From contig NC_133650.1 of NCBI RefSeq assembly GCF_009905375.1, forward strand, positions 175,655,565 to 175,719,564: 64,000 bases of DNA, written 5' to 3'. A program made the translations under genes and the position numbers. Each line of letters opens with the position of its first letter. Position 1 is the stretch's first letter. The stretch comes from Apium graveolens. Lineage: Eukaryota > Streptophyta > Magnoliopsida > Apiales > Apiaceae. A model generated the notes under the pieces. The model was not told the origin of the DNA. It searched no databases and was given only the letters and a program-made list of their open reading frames with translations. Positions 36,830 to 50,380 of this stretch are shown piece by piece.

Positions 36830-38394
36830 TGTTAGTGTTTGTGCCCTAGACACAACACTATGATGTTTTAGTTTAAAACATTAGGATTATTAATATTTAT
36901 GTTCTATCGATTATTGTTTTTATAGTTGATTAATTCTTAATTTACTGTGATATAAATGTTAGATTAATAGATATCCTTGAAATATGATATGCAATTCTAT
37001 ATCACTAAGTACGTGACTTAGAAATGAGATTATGAGAATAATATCAATAAAACCTAAAGGTCCCTAGTCGATTATTATTATTAAGGGACAATAATAATGC
37101 ATTAAGACTGGTGTGTTTGTTGACTGATGATCACATCTCATTGATCATAGGTATAGTGATACCAAAGTCAAAAACACAGGCAGATGTATATGTACATGGT
37201 GTTGGACAGACCCAATGTGAGATTCTACATGTCTGTTGTGTCATAAGTAATTCTCACAGTGATAATGATGTAATGGTCCTTAAACCTGAAGTCATTATAT
37301 TTCTATATGAGAATTAATATACATTAATTCCATTAAAAGTTATCCTTAACCGGGTAATGATCAAAGTGGACATTGGGTATATTATGAATCGTATGAGAAA
37401 TATGAATGATCTAGATGGGATTTAACCCTCCTATTTTAGGAGTGATATTATTGGCCTCTTATGTGAGCTAGACTATGAAATGCGTGGCCACGCTCAAATG
37501 TTGGTTTGATATGATTGTCTACTCATTGATCAAGGAAACTTAGATCAAACTATGATGAGGATGACACATTACATGCCTCTAGTTTAATCTATAATATTTG
37601 GTTAAAGGGATTATATTATATTGTACATTATTCACGAAAGGTTTAATCGATCACCGATTTAATTATTATTACTTGGGTAGCAATGATGTATTACTAGATG
37701 CCACTCATTGTTTATAATTTAAATATGAGATATTTAAATTATTGCCAACGTAATAATAACCTATAGGGTCGCACAAAGAAAGCATGGAGGAATATTTAAT
37801 TCAAATTCGGATTTGAATTAAAAAAGGAAATTTGAATTATTTATTATTAATTAAGTTGGACCTAATTAATGGGATGAATGAATTTCAAATTTTTATATTA
37901 TTAAATCCGAAATTCAGTTATTATTTAGTAATTGAGTTAAATTTAATATTTAAATAAATAGAATTTCATATTTTAATAAACTCTAACTTGGATTCGGGTT
38001 ATGACTATTTTTGGCCTCTCTATATAAACATCCTTAAGGCTAAAATTAGGGTTACATTTTTATTAGATAAAAACATAAAATCCTAGCAGCTAAAGGTGAG
38101 AGACTGAGAGAGGGGAAAACATGTTCGTTCTTGGTGCTAGTACACGCCTCCTCCGTACCAGCTTTCGTGTGGATACCTGTACGGAGTACATCATTAAGGC
38201 GGGATACGTGGTGTTCGTTTAAAGCTAGGATCTCCTTTTGACAACCATAATCGGAAAGCTTCTTAAGGTAAACAATCTGATCTACGAATTAAATATCTGT
38301 TTTTCACATGGATCCTGCGGTGGGTTTCGAAAATTCTGATTTTTCACGTTTTTAACTACTGTTTCCATTGCGTTTATGTGCTCGAAACCCAACA
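36830..38394 (+). repeat. Element E 5' LTR
   Basis: Starts TGTTAGTGTTTGTG and ends CCCAACA before a primer-site-like sequence. TATATAAAC at 38021-38029 is a good TATA box. Its last about 45 bases resemble the inner edge of F's LTRs (GCACATAAACGCA on the other strand), suggesting related families. The open frame at 37111-37317 is not convincing. Confidence 0.75.
38021..38029 (+). promoter_or_regulatory. TATA box in E LTR
   Basis: TATATAAAC about 370 bases before the LTR end, preceded by a CT-rich run. Confidence 0.5.
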
Positions 38395-38395
38395 A

Positions 38396-38407
38396 TGTCA
38401 TCAGAGC
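38396..38407 (+). other. Primer binding site of E (variant)
   Basis: TGTCATCAGAGC differs at two positions from the initiator-methionine complement TGGTATCAGAGC. Confidence 0.65.
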
Positions 38408-40320
38408 TACTTGTGAAAAGTGTTTAATTTGTTTATGTGTTTACTGGTTTTATGATGATAACATGTATACAATATTTCATGACTGTTATGTATGCAATTT
38501 TGTATGTTTTACATGTTTTTATGTTTATATATGCGTATGCATATATATATTTTGAATATATGATTTTCATGAGAGTTGTATAATCATATGATGATTATAT
38601 AATCTGTATATATATTGATATATACATGTTTAGTGTTTTTTCTTATTATAAGAATCGTATTTGATACAATTCTGAATCGGATGCAGCAGATTTACTGAAA
38701 TCTGTATCTGGTGTCTGATTTTGGAAAAGGAATACGCTCTTTCATATAGAATCGAGCGTCTGAATGTAACTGATAGCTGAAGCTATCGTCAACTGATCTG
38801 TAAGGCGTTTGACGTCGTTTAGGCCCTATAATTTTTAATTTAATATTATCATATTTAATTTCGAATTTTTTGATTTTTCCAATATTTGGTTTTTATGATT
38901 AGATCATGATGGGCATAATATGCTAAGATCAGATTATGTGTTTTAACATGTTCTTTTGTGTTAATTGAGCATGGTGGATGTTTATGGCTTATGACCTTAG
39001 GTTAAAGATTTTTGTTTTTCAAATACGACTTGCATGTCGTTTAATCTTATAATTATTAAATCTTGAATGTAACTCGAGTTATTCTTGTAAGTTCATTAAA
39101 TTAGTCTTTATTTTTCCATTCGTGTAATGTACATGAAGACATGAAGATTTAAAGATCAAGAAAGGGTAATCTTAGATGGAGGCTATCCAAGGAAGTAATA
39201 CATGAAAGAAGACATGTAATAGTTAGCTTGTATTTATTTTTACCTTAGATTAACCTAGATCTTTGTCATTAGCTTGATGAAGATCACATAGGATAAAGCC
39301 ATAACCAACCACGTTTATTTATTGCACTTTACATATATATGCGTATATGATGAATGTATGTGAAGAGTAGTTTATAAAGATGCACGCTTAATTAGATTAA
39401 GGATGTATATATTTGATACGACACCCATGCCATGCTTGCTAAACAAGATAAAATTGGTAACGATTCAAGATTTTAAAATGAATAAACAATTATGAGATTC
39501 TCGTTTTTATAAAACAAGGAATAAAATACAAATTTTCTTTATTTTTTACATGGGGCAATTTTGTCAAAAGCGAGTTCTATGAACTTGTAAGGTTGTGGAT
39601 TTTAAGCGAGACCGTTGTGACTCCCTCACTACCTAGAAATCAAACCATTGACATTCAAGGAAAATTTGGGAATCTCTTTATGATGGATCATGATCGTTTT
39701 AAAATTAACAAAACCCTAAAGTTAATATTAAGTTGATCGGATGCCTTCCAATAAGTCTAATGCATTAACCCTAGATCGATAAGGAGTGGGTTTGCCAAAG
39801 CGAAGTACTCTCATCTATCGTGGGAGATGTGTTGAAGTATATTGATACTTTTGACTATTGGGTTTGACTTAACTAAGTTACCACAATAGGATTGTGAACT
39901 TAAAGGCATAGAGTTTGACGAGATTTATTAGATAAATATGAACACATGTTGTTCCACCAAGCTATCCAAGAGTTATATAGTTGATATAATTGACAAATGT
40001 TGTCAACCTAAATAATCATGTTTTAGGAGAAAAGTCAAAGCTGACCTAAGACATGGTGAAATATGGATCTTGGCTCACTAGAAAGGATATAGGAGATATT
40101 ATTTCCGAATTAATAGTTAGGGCTATTGATTTGATAAAAATAGTTGGAGATATATATTATGAATATATATATATATGAATTATCACTTGAACATAATTTA
40201 ATTATCATCTGTAGACTAAGTCATTTTTATGCACTTTAATATTGTAGATATCAAATGACAAATAACATAAATAACTTCTCTATGTAATAGTCCTTGAGAA
40301 GGACAAGATGACATGAAATA
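38408..40320 (+). other. Element E 5' leader, non-coding
   Basis: Nearly 1.9 kb with no open frame of note. The stretch at about 38570-38960 reappears inverted at 58987-59386. AT-rich with TA runs near 38530-38630 and 40150-40175. Confidence 0.6.
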
Positions 40321-40910
40321 ATTTCCTTAATTGACATGGGAACTTGAGGATTGTCCTCAGGTTCAAGGATATCACTCAAACCTCTCCCTTATTTCTTCTA
40401 GCTGAGAATGAAACATGTGCTTAACAAAATGCTTTCCAGAAGCAAATTTATTATGCAACTGATGTTTCATGTCTCATGCTTGTAATTATGAGTGTTGGGC
40501 TTTAGAAGCAATAAGAGCATAATGATGCCTATGATATGATTTAGCACTTTCAAAGGATGTTTGAAGGATGGGCTCATCAAAAAGATTTGACAATAATAAG
40601 GCACCATACTTTTGCATTAATGGGATAATGATATCCGGTTGGATCACATGTTCTAAAGATGATAGGTATACGTACCTTGATATTTTGGGTTTCAAGAATG
40701 GTCTAGAGACTCAGCTTGATTTGATCAAACGATCTTTGAACAAATTCTATTCTCAATTTGTTAAGAACAAAAGGAATGAGATAGACAGAATACACTCACT
40801 GAGTTATTAAGCATGTTTAGAACTACTGAAAATAACACGATAAAGGCATGAATTACATCCATATTGAAGATGTACACATGAAATTCAAATGGGAAAGGAA
40901 AGTGGACAGG
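40321..40910 (+). pseudogene. gag: Element E gag, decayed N-terminal part
   Basis: A copia gag with many frame breaks. Recognisable pieces are DLIKRSLNKFYSQFVKNK around 40708-40770 and a gag-like LLSMFRTTENN near 40808. A charged lysine/glycine stretch follows up to the insertion point of H at 40911-40915. It continues at 49954. The open frame at 40568-40810 is part of this remnant. No intact product. Confidence 0.5.
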
Positions 40911-40915
40911 CAAGG
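40911..40915. repeat. Target site duplication of H, left (CAAGG)
   Basis: Identical to 49949-49953. Confidence 0.9.
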
Positions 40916-43900
40916 TGTGGTGCCCCAAAACCCGGGGTCAGGAGTCTCGAAAGCCACGCAATCTAAACTCTTACAATCACACAACTCACACTACAATATA
41001 TAAATACTCACGCTTCACAACCCCACACTTATCACACACACACACACTTACAGGTTATTGTCTTGGAAATGAACCATCATAACTAGAGTAATTGTCAACC
41101 ATCAAGTGATATTTATTACAACCCAAAAGTAATTAATCTTACCGGGGAGTGACATTTAAGTAAGGCTAGTCCGCCGGCCAAATATACATTTCTTATTTCA
41201 TACCTTACATAAGTCATACTTATAAATAAGCCAAACCATAAACAACTGAAAACTAATCCAGCTTATTCTGACTACCTGTGGTACAACACCAAACAATCTA
41301 AGGAACAGCTGGCCATTTCCTACCCGTTTCCTGGCTGTGGTTCTCATGACAGGCATCTTGATTCACTGTTGTGTTGTGTCAATTTAAGAAAACAAGTGTG
41401 AGCTATAATGCCCAACATAATAATGTACAGTATGAAAATGACTGTATGATAACATCATATATGATATTTATGTTTTATTCGAAAATAGTTTTCCTTGGTG
41501 ATACACACCTTTTTATGAAAACAATTCTTTAAGGGATTTTAATATCATGCGAATACCTTAATAGTAATCCCAGCACCTAGGCTTGGGTTACGGTATTGCA
41601 TCTCAATTCTAAATGGAAGAATTTGGGCACTCGTTGGAGCCACCGTATACAATGATCAGTCATAATACGATAATAGTAACCTTTTCTACTAGTAGAAGGA
41701 CGACACCTTCGTATCCCGATTATCACCCTTGCCGCATTCGGGCTACGTGTCCCATTTTCGGGTATACACATACTTCACAAGTTCCTGAGTACCTTCGCCT
41801 GTGGTACCTTTGGTAGTCCATCTAGCACACATAGTACCAGAGTCTACCCCTCCCTTGTACTTTAAAAGAATTCTATCAATCTCGAGAACTCGAACCACAT
41901 CGAAGTTCCCCAAGCGTTTTGCTTGTTGATAGAAACTTCTTATCTCTCTAAGATATAAGTGTTTATATATGTATATACGTACTTCCGAGAATTTTGGAGG
42001 AAGTACTAAGAATGTGAGTTGACCGTTGTCAACAGATAATTAATAAGGGGCAAAAGTTTCTCCTTGAAACTATATTCAAAATATTAAATAAGTTGGGATA
42101 ATATTCACCAACGATCTGAAATTATTCGAATGATATTCTCAAATCAGAAAGTATATATTAAATCAGGATCTATGATTTTTAAATCAATAATAAACCCTTT
42201 AAGAATAATAAGTAATTAAATAATAGTCGATAAATAATTAAACCTCGAATGGGTTTACTCTCTAAAAGAATATTAAAATAATATTCCTCAACTGGTTTCT
42301 GTCTCCATAATTAATAAACTATAGTGATTAATCGGGTTTGAAATAAATAATCATTGGAGTATACTACTCCCATAATAAGGAATAAGTATATAGTATTTAT
42401 TATTCGAACAATAAAATATAGTTGAGGGAATATAATCATTGGGAAATCATTTTAATAAAAGTTCGAGGTGTTTTAATGTTTCGTAAGTGGACGTTGAGTC
42501 CCTTTAAAACGTACTACTATGGACTTATAACCGTCCTATAATATCACCGGAAATGATTCCCTGGTTTTATCTTAAATCCCGACCGACTCTCAGTCTTATA
42601 TATTACGTCACGCTTAAAGTGAAATAACATTTCACGATATATACTTTATCGTAAAATATCGCTACATTATGCGAAATTTCAACAACTACGTATCATGGCA
42701 AGCATGGTATTTATGTAATGATAGTAAAACAATCCTTTCACAACACAACAGTAAAATGGAGTTGGGTTCGTAAACTTGCATGGGTATCTCGAGGTGGAGG
42801 ATGCTCTAGGTTCCGCTCGGAAATCTATAACCATAAATACATTTCATTTCGTTAGGTTCCGTTCTAATTTATGGCCACTCGCACTCATGCGCTACTTATT
42901 ATGCACCCTCTCAACTTATACTACCCTTATTATTCTTTTAAGTCATATTCGCATTATGGTCACTTCATTTTCCTAAGTATCTTAGGTTCATTCCAATTAT
43001 CGCCGTCGGCTCCGCTTATGGATTCTCACGGTTTCTACTCGCGCGGTCTCGACTCCGACATATTTATAAAATTGAGAAATCATTATTTTCAATTGAAATT
43101 TTTATGGCAGTTAGAAAACTCAATATGTTACTCTCCGTAAAAATTTCATGATTTATAAACACATTTAAGTCGATCCTTTATATTTTCAAAGTTCGTAATT
43201 CGTAGCAGTTTTTGTCGCGTAAATCACATTTACTAAACCGGTCATACATTTTGATCCGTAAATCGGAATCAAGCGATTTAAGCGTCTATACGATCCTTAT
43301 AACATTTTATATCCTAAAAAGGTTATTTTTAAGAAACTACAGTTTACAACTTCGGGACATTCTGCAGAAACTTAAAGTTACGATTTGTTGGTTTTAACGA
43401 AGTTACGTTTACGATTGGGGTTTCATTTACGCCCTAACTCTTAACACAACCACCAAAAATCATCATATCATTATCAAAAAACAAACTCCTCTCAATAAAA
43501 TCATGTTCTTCAGGAAACAACAACCAATCTTAAATCTACTTAACTTAATCATCAAGATTTCCTCAATAACACTCATTACACTAGGTTTTTTACCACATAC
43601 TAAATGGATCTAAAACATGAAACTTAAATAAAGTTGGGCCAAATTTTTTTACCTTTCTTGAAAGCTTGAGATGTGTTCTTGAGGATGGTGGAGGCCTTGA
43701 AGTGCTTGGTATGATTTTTAGAACCTAAAACCACCATTGAAATCAAGAAACCAAAGAGAGGATACTATTCACACTATTCACTAGTGAGTTTCTTGAATTT
43801 ATTTCACCCATCAAACCTTGATAAAAAGAGATGAAAGAATTTTCTTACCTTATTTTAATTTCTAGGAGGCTTGAGAATTAATTGGATGATTTTACAAGAG

Positions 43901-44653
43901 CTGGAACTTGGAGTTTTGAATTTGAATTCTTCCCCTTTTTTCATTAGGGCCGAATGGAGCATCAAGGGGGGTATTTATACTCCTCTTGGTTGCTTAGCTT
44001 GGTTGGTTTGATAGGTTGCTTCTAGGAAGATGGGGTGATATTTTGCAATTGATTTTATTCTCCTAGTATAGCATTCTAGGTTGATTCTTGGTTGCAAATC
44101 TTAGGGACAAATCTTTATAGCTTGCTAGCTTACAAGCTAACTACAAGGTTTAGCTTCCTTAGCACACTATTTTGCTAGCTAGCTTGTTCATCCTATGGTT
44201 AGCTCACTATTTGATGAAGTAACCATGGTTACTTCCTTACCATGGTTTAGTTAGTGCGTTACGTTTATTTAATCATTTACGCGTTCGCTCGGTTACTTAA
44301 ACGTTCTTCGTAATACTTGCTCGTAAATGGTTAGCGATGTAATTCCTTTCGTATTTATTCCTTATATTTTTATTTATCCTAATCGAATATAAATCCGTAG
44401 GGTTTTAATCTCGTAATTATATTGTGATTCCTGTAATCCTCGATGAGTCGTAAATACGGTCGTTTTTCAAAGTTCGTTTTCTTTGAAAACTAATAGCGTT
44501 TATATACACTCATTTGATACATATTATCGTAATATCAACTCTGAAACTCATTATCTCATGCTCTACATAGTGTGGGCTCAAAAGTTTTTCCCGTCCATCA
44601 GGGTTACTATTCATTAAACGTTTTACAAGGTTTCAAAAATTTGAGGTATTACA
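40916..44653 (-). repeat. Element H 3' LTR (complete)
   Basis: 3738 bases from TGTGGTGCCCC to ATTACA in window orientation; element G's LTR is 3736. It is non-coding. Against the other H LTR I counted 5 differences in a sample of about 105 bases (from 41981 and 47297). A TATA candidate lies at 43972-43979. Confidence 0.88.
43972..43979 (-). promoter_or_regulatory. TATA box candidate in H LTR
   Basis: Minus-strand TATAAATA, conserved in position with 49261-49268 (other H LTR) and 60056-60064 (G LTR). Confidence 0.55.
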
Positions 44654-44670
44654 GTCTTCCCCTCTAATAA
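44654..44670 (-). other. Polypurine tract of element H
   Basis: Minus-strand TTATTAGAGGGGAAGAC directly before LTR start TGTAATACC. Confidence 0.75.
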
Positions 44671-44687
44671 GGATTCCGTCCCGGAAT

Positions 44688-47087
44688 TTAATTAGAAAAT
44701 AAGTGGGGATATCTATTTCTCATTGCGTCTTCAAGTTCCCAAGTTGACTCTTCGACATTTTGATTTCCCCATAAGATCCTAACCAGCTTCACAGTTTTGT
44801 TCCTTATCATTTGTTCTTTCTGGTCCATTATCCTTACTGGCTGCTCGATGTAGGTCAGGTCTGGTTGTAAATCTACCTGCTCGTATTCTATTACATGTCA
44901 TGCATCTGCATGGTACTTCCTTAACATGGACACGTGGAATATGTTGTGCACTTGTTGCAAATTAGGAGGCAAGGCGAGTTCGTAAGCTAGAGGTCCAATT
45001 CTCCTCAAAATCTCAAAGGGTCCTATGAATCTGGGACTCAACTTCCCTTTCTTTCCAAATCTCATTACTCCTTTCCACGGAGATACCTTCAATAACACAT
45101 AATCTCCTACTTCATATTCCATATCCTTCCTGGTCTGGCCGGCGTACTTCTTTTGTATGTCCTGGGCTGCTACCAGTCTTTTCCTGATGAGTCCTACCAT
45201 TTCTCTGGTCTGTTGGACTAACTCTGGTCCTAATATCTTGTATTCTCCGACTTCGTCCCAACATAGGGGAGAGCGACATCTCCTTCCGTAAAGAGCTTCA
45301 TACGGGGGCATTCCTATGCTAGCGTGATAGCTATTGTTGTAAGCAAATTCGATTAGGGGTAAGTGGTCATCCCAATTTCCTTTGAAATCAATGGCACATA
45401 CTCGTAGCATATCTTCTAGGGCCTGAATAGTCCTTTCACTTTGTCCATCAGTCTGGGGTGGTAAGCGGTACTCATGTTTAGTCTGGTGCCTACGCATTCC
45501 TGGAAGCTTCTCCAAAATCGGGAATTAAACCTTGGGTCTCTATCTGACACTATAGCTACAGGAACGCCGTGTCTTACTATAATTTCCTTCAAGTAAATAT
45601 CTACCAACTTGTCTATGGTGTATCTTTCGTTGATTGGTAGGAAGTGTGCGGACTTGGTCAATCTATCTATGATAACCCATATGGCATCATGATTGGTCTT
45701 TGTTCTTGGTAAGCCTGTCACAAAATCCATGGCTATATGCTCCCATTTCCATTCCGAAATCTCTAGGGGTCGTAATAGTCCATTAGGTCGCTGATGTTCA
45801 GCCTTCACTCTCTGGCATGTCAAGCACTAGCTGACCCACTCTGCTACTTCTCTCTTCATGTTAGGCCACCAATAATATTCCTTAAGGTCACGGTACATTT
45901 TCGTACTTCATGGATGGATTGAATATCTAGAGTTGTGCCATTCGTGCAGCAGCTCATCCTTTAACTCTTGCATATTTGGAATCCAAATTCGGGACGCATA
46001 CCTCATGATCCTTTTCTCATCCTTCTCGCATCTCACTTCTTCACCGGTCAAAGTTCCTCTTTCTTCATTCATCTTCTTTTCCTGATATATTCGTATCTTT
46101 TCAGTCAGCTCTGGCACTAGCTTAATCTCAAATAATCCTTCCATTCCCTTACTGGTCATTCTCATGTCAATTTCCATCTTCTCAAATTCCTTAATCAACT
46201 CCTCCGATGTCATTATCATCTTGAGTCTTTCCTTCCTACTAAGGGTGTCAGCCACCACATTGGCTTTACCCGGGTGATACAAAATTTCACAGTCGTAGTC
46301 TTTTATCAACTCTAAGCATCTCCTCTGTCTCATGTTCAGTTCCTTCTGAGTGAAAATATATTTGAGGCTTTTATGGTCAGTGTAGATCTCGCATTTCTCA
46401 CCGTATAGGTAGTGTCTCCAAATTTTCAGGGCAAACACTATGGCTGCTAATTCTAGATCATGCGTCGGGTATCTGCTCTCATATTCCTTCAATTGCCGAG
46501 AGGCATACACTATAACTTTGCCATGCTGCATCAGTACACATCCTTGTCCTTTAAGCGATGTGTCACTGTATATCACAAACTCTCCCTTTCCATCGGGAAG
46601 AGCGACCACTGGTGCTGACACCAGCCTCCTTTTCAGTTCTTCAAAACTCTCCTCACATTTCTCTGTCCATACAAATTTTTCTTCCTTCCGGGTAAGTCTA
46701 GTCAGTGGACCGGCTATCTTAGCAATGTCTTGCACGAATCTTCGGTAATATCCTGCTAAACCCACAAAACTCCTAACCTCCGTTGGGGTAGTTGGTCTTT
46801 CCCAATTGGATACCACCTCTATCTTGGCAGGGTCGACTAAAACTCCTTTGCTACTCACCACATGTCCAAAAAACTGAACTTCTCTCAACTAAAACTCGCA
46901 TTTCGAGAACTTGGCATACAATTTCTCATTCCTCAAGATTTCCAAGACTATCCTCAAATGTTCTGCGTGTTCTTGCTTTTTCTTTCAGTAGATCAGAATA
47001 TCGCCTATAAAAACTATCACACACATATCCAGGTACTTTTTGAACACTCTGTTCATCAAATCCATAAAGGCTGCAGGTGCATTGGTT
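44688..47087 (-). pseudogene. pol: Element H pol (RT end, RNase H, integrase, chromodomain)
   Basis: Begins abruptly at the deletion junction with the RT text [10 protein letters not shown] (about 47040-47080). It crosses a frame break near 46900 into a long open frame, 45908-46888. That frame holds the RT thumb ([15 protein letters not shown]), RNase H ([26 protein letters not shown]) and the start of integrase. Integrase continues at 45416-45823 (TCQRVKAEHQRPN, MDFVTGLPR, SDRDPRF) and, after a frameshift, at 44898-45515 (SERTIQALEDM, KGKLSPRFIGPFEIL, FHVSMLRKYHAD). The chromodomain-like tail ends at the stop at 44688-44690. Good residue preservation suggests H is younger than A. Confidence 0.88.
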
Positions 47088-47090
47088 AAA

Positions 47091-49948
47091 TCTGAGTACA
47101 CTGAGTACCTTCGCCTGCGGTACCTTTGGTAGTCCATCTAGCACACGTAGTACCAGAGTCTACCCCTCCCTTGTCCTTTAAAAGAATTCTATCAATCTCG
47201 AGAACTTGAACCACATCGAAGTTCCCCAAGCGTTTTGCTTGTTGATAGAAACAGCTTAACTCTCTAAGATATAAGTGTGTATATATGTATATACGTACTT
47301 CCGAGAATTTCGGAGGAAGTACTAAGGATGTGAGTTGACCGTTGTCAATAGATAATTAATAAAGGGGAAAAGTTTCTCCTTGAAACTATATTCAAAATAT
47401 TAAATAAGTCGGGATAATATTCAGCGACGATCTGAAATTATTCGAATGATATTCTGAAATCAGAAAGTATATTTTAAATCAGGATCTATGATTTTTAAAT
47501 CAATAATAAACCCTTTAAGAATAATAATTAATTATATAATAGTCGATAGATAATTAAACCTTGAATGGGTTTACTCTCGAAAAGAATATTAAAATAAAAT
47601 TCTTCAACTTGTTTGTGTCTCCATAATTAATAATCTATAGTAATTAATCGGGTTTGAAATAAATAATCATTGGAGTATACTACTCTCATAATAAGGAATA
47701 AGTATATAGTATTTATTATTTGAATAATAAAATATAGTTGACGGAATATGATTGTTGGGAAATCGTTTTAATAAAAGTTCGAGGTGTTTTAATGTTTCAT
47801 AAGTGGACGTTGAGTCCCTTTAAAATGTACTACTATGGACTTATAACCATCCTATAATATCACCGGAAATGATTCCCAGGTTTTATCTTAAATTCCGATT
47901 GACTCTCGGTCTTATATAATACGTCACGCTTAAAGCGAAATAACATTTCACAATATATACTTTATCGTACAACATCGCTACATTATGCGAAATTTCAACA
48001 ACTACGTATCATGGCAAGCATGATATTTATGCAATGATAGTAAAACAATCCTTTCGCAACACAAAATTAAAATAGATTTGGGTTCGTAAACTTGCCTGGG
48101 TATCTCGAGGTGGAAGATTCTCTAGGTTCCGCTTGGAAATCTATAACCATAAACACATTTCATTTCGTTAGGTTCCGTTCTAATTTACGACCACTCGCAC
48201 TCATGCGCTACTTATTATGCACCCTCTCAACTTATACTACCCTTATTATTCCTTTAAGTCATATTCACATTATGGTCACTTCATTTTCCTAAGTATCTTA
48301 GGTTCATTATTATTATCGTCGTCGGCTCCGCTTATGGATTCTCACGGTTTCTACTCGCGCGGTCTCGGCTCCGACATTTTTATAAAATTGAGAAATCATT
48401 ATTTTCACTTAAAATTTTTATGGAAGTTAGGAAACTCAATATTTTACTCTCTGTAAATATTTCATGATTTATGAACACTTTAAGTCGATCCTTTATATTT
48501 TCAAAGTTCGTAATTCGTAGCAGTTTTTGTCGCGTAAATCACATTTACTAAACCGGTCATACATTTTGATCCGTAAATTGGAATCAAGCGATTTAAGCGT
48601 CTATACGATCCTTATAACATTTTATATCCTAAAAAGGTTATTTTTCAAGAAACTACAGTTTACAACTTCGGGACATTCTGCAGAAACTTAAAGTTACGAT
48701 TTGTTGGTTTTAACGAAGTTACGTTTACGATCGGGGTTTCGTTTACGCCCTAACTCTTAACACAACCACCAACAATCATTATATCATTATCAACACATAA
48801 ACTCCTCTCAAGAATGTCATGTTCTCGAGGCAACAACAACCAACCTTAAATCTACTTAACTTTATTATCAAGATTTCCTCAATAACACTCATTACACTAG
48901 GTTTTCTACCACATACTAAATGAATCTCAAAAATGAATCTTAAATAAAGTTGGGCCAAATATTTTTACCTTTCTTCAAAGCTTAGAAGTGCTTGGTATGA
49001 TTTTTAGAACCTAAAACCACCATTAAAATCAAGAAACCAAAGAGAGGTTACTATTCACACTATTCACTATTAAGTTTCTTGAATTTATTTCACCCATCAA
49101 ACCTTGATAAAAAGAGATGAAAGAATTTTCTTACCTTATTTTAATTTCTAGGAGGCTTGAGAATTAATTGGATTATTTTACATGAGCTAGAACTTGGAGT
49201 TTTGAATTTGAATTCTTCCCTTTTTTCATTAGGGCCGAATGGAGCATCGGGGGGGGGGGGTATTTATATTCCTCTTGGTTGCTTAGCTTGGTTTATTTGC
49301 TGGGTTGCTTATAGGAATATGGGGTGATATCTTGCAATTGATTTTATTCTCCTAGTATAGCATTCTAGGTTGATTCTTGGTTACAAATCTTAGGGACAAA
49401 TCTTTGTAGCTTGCTAGCTTACAAGCTAACTACAAGGTTAAGGTTTAGCTTCCTTAGCACACTATTTTGCTAGCTAGCTTGTTCATCCTATGGTTAGCTC
49501 ACTATTTGATTAAGTAACCATGGTTACTTCCTTACCATGGTTTAGTTAGTGCGTTACGTTTATTTAATCATTTACGCGTTCGCTCGGTTACTTAAACATT
49601 CTTCGTAATACTTACTCGTAAATGGTTCGCGATGCAATTCCTTTCGTATTTATTCCTTATATTTTTATTTATCCTACTTGAATATAAATCTGTATGGTTT
49701 TAATCTCGTAATTATATTGTGATTCCCGTAATCCTCATTGAGTCGTAAATACAGTCATTTTTCAAAGTTCATTTTCTTCGAAAACTAATAGCGTTTACAT
49801 ACACTCATTTGATACGTATAATTGTAATATCAAATTCGAAACTCATTTTCTCATGCACTACATAGTGTGGGCTCAAGAGTTTTTCCCGTCCATCAGGGTT
49901 ACTATTCATTAAACGTTTTACAAGGTCTCAAAAATTTGAGTTATTACA
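47091..49948 (-). repeat. Element H 5' LTR, truncated
   Basis: Matches the left LTR from about 41783 onward. A short CTGAGTAC repeat sits at the junction with pol. A run of Gs at about 49250-49260 differs in length from the other LTR. Non-coding; the open frames 48092-48292 and 48217-48456 recur in the other LTR (42776 and 42871) without known similarity. Confidence 0.82.
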
Positions 49949-49953
49949 CAAGG
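49949..49953. repeat. Target site duplication of H, right (CAAGG)
   Basis: Identical to 40911-40915. Confidence 0.9.
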
Positions 49954-50380
49954 TGAAGATTTGATCATATTCGGTGCCAAACCAAAGTCCAATCCCAAAG
50001 GGCTTTTGAAGCCTGATAGTGGTGTTGCTAAAGGAGATGATTGTTATTTATGTGGAAATAACTGGATGATTGGAAGTTAAATTGTCGAGCTTGTTTCGAA
50101 GATCTAAAGAAGAAGACTAGCAATGGTCAAGCTTCAGGTATAGGGTTAGAATCTGAGACAAAATTGTTGTTGTAGTTGAAGGAACTCGATACTTAATTTT
50201 GTCCATATAGGCGAGATTGAGAACTTGATAAATTGTTATTACGTGCATGCTTTTAGGGGATACATTAAATCAATATCTTGTCAGGACAAAAAAGGTTTTC
50301 ATTTTAATTAAATAAACAATAGTTGTTTATTCTATTTTAATTATAAGGCTTATAATGTTGCATAATTAGTTAACAATTTA
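49954..50380 (+). pseudogene. gag: Element E gag zinc knuckle and gag-pol link, decayed
   Basis: Continues E's gag beyond H. A damaged zinc-knuckle region starts with GDDCYLCG near 50040 and has a stop at about 50078-50080. No protease motif is readable up to 50380; the sequence is AT-rich and stop-filled. I infer the protease was largely lost before F's arrival. Confidence 0.5.

Larger units (their letters stand above)
40916..49948 (-). mobile_element. Element H: Ty3/gypsy Tekay-like element with internal deletion
   Basis: Minus-strand gypsy with a full 3' LTR at left, the pol C-terminal half, and a truncated 5' LTR at right, between perfect CAAGG duplications. Protease, gag, leader, primer site and about 0.87 kb of the 5' LTR are deleted (junction near 47088). 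It belongs to the same family as element G, whose LTR is almost the same length and is inverted relative to H. Confidence 0.88.

Noticed and set aside
36830..36853. Start of the 62-codon frame MSRAQTLT at D's pol end
   Set aside because: These residues come from copia E's LTR fused by insertion; the real D pol frame begins at 36829.
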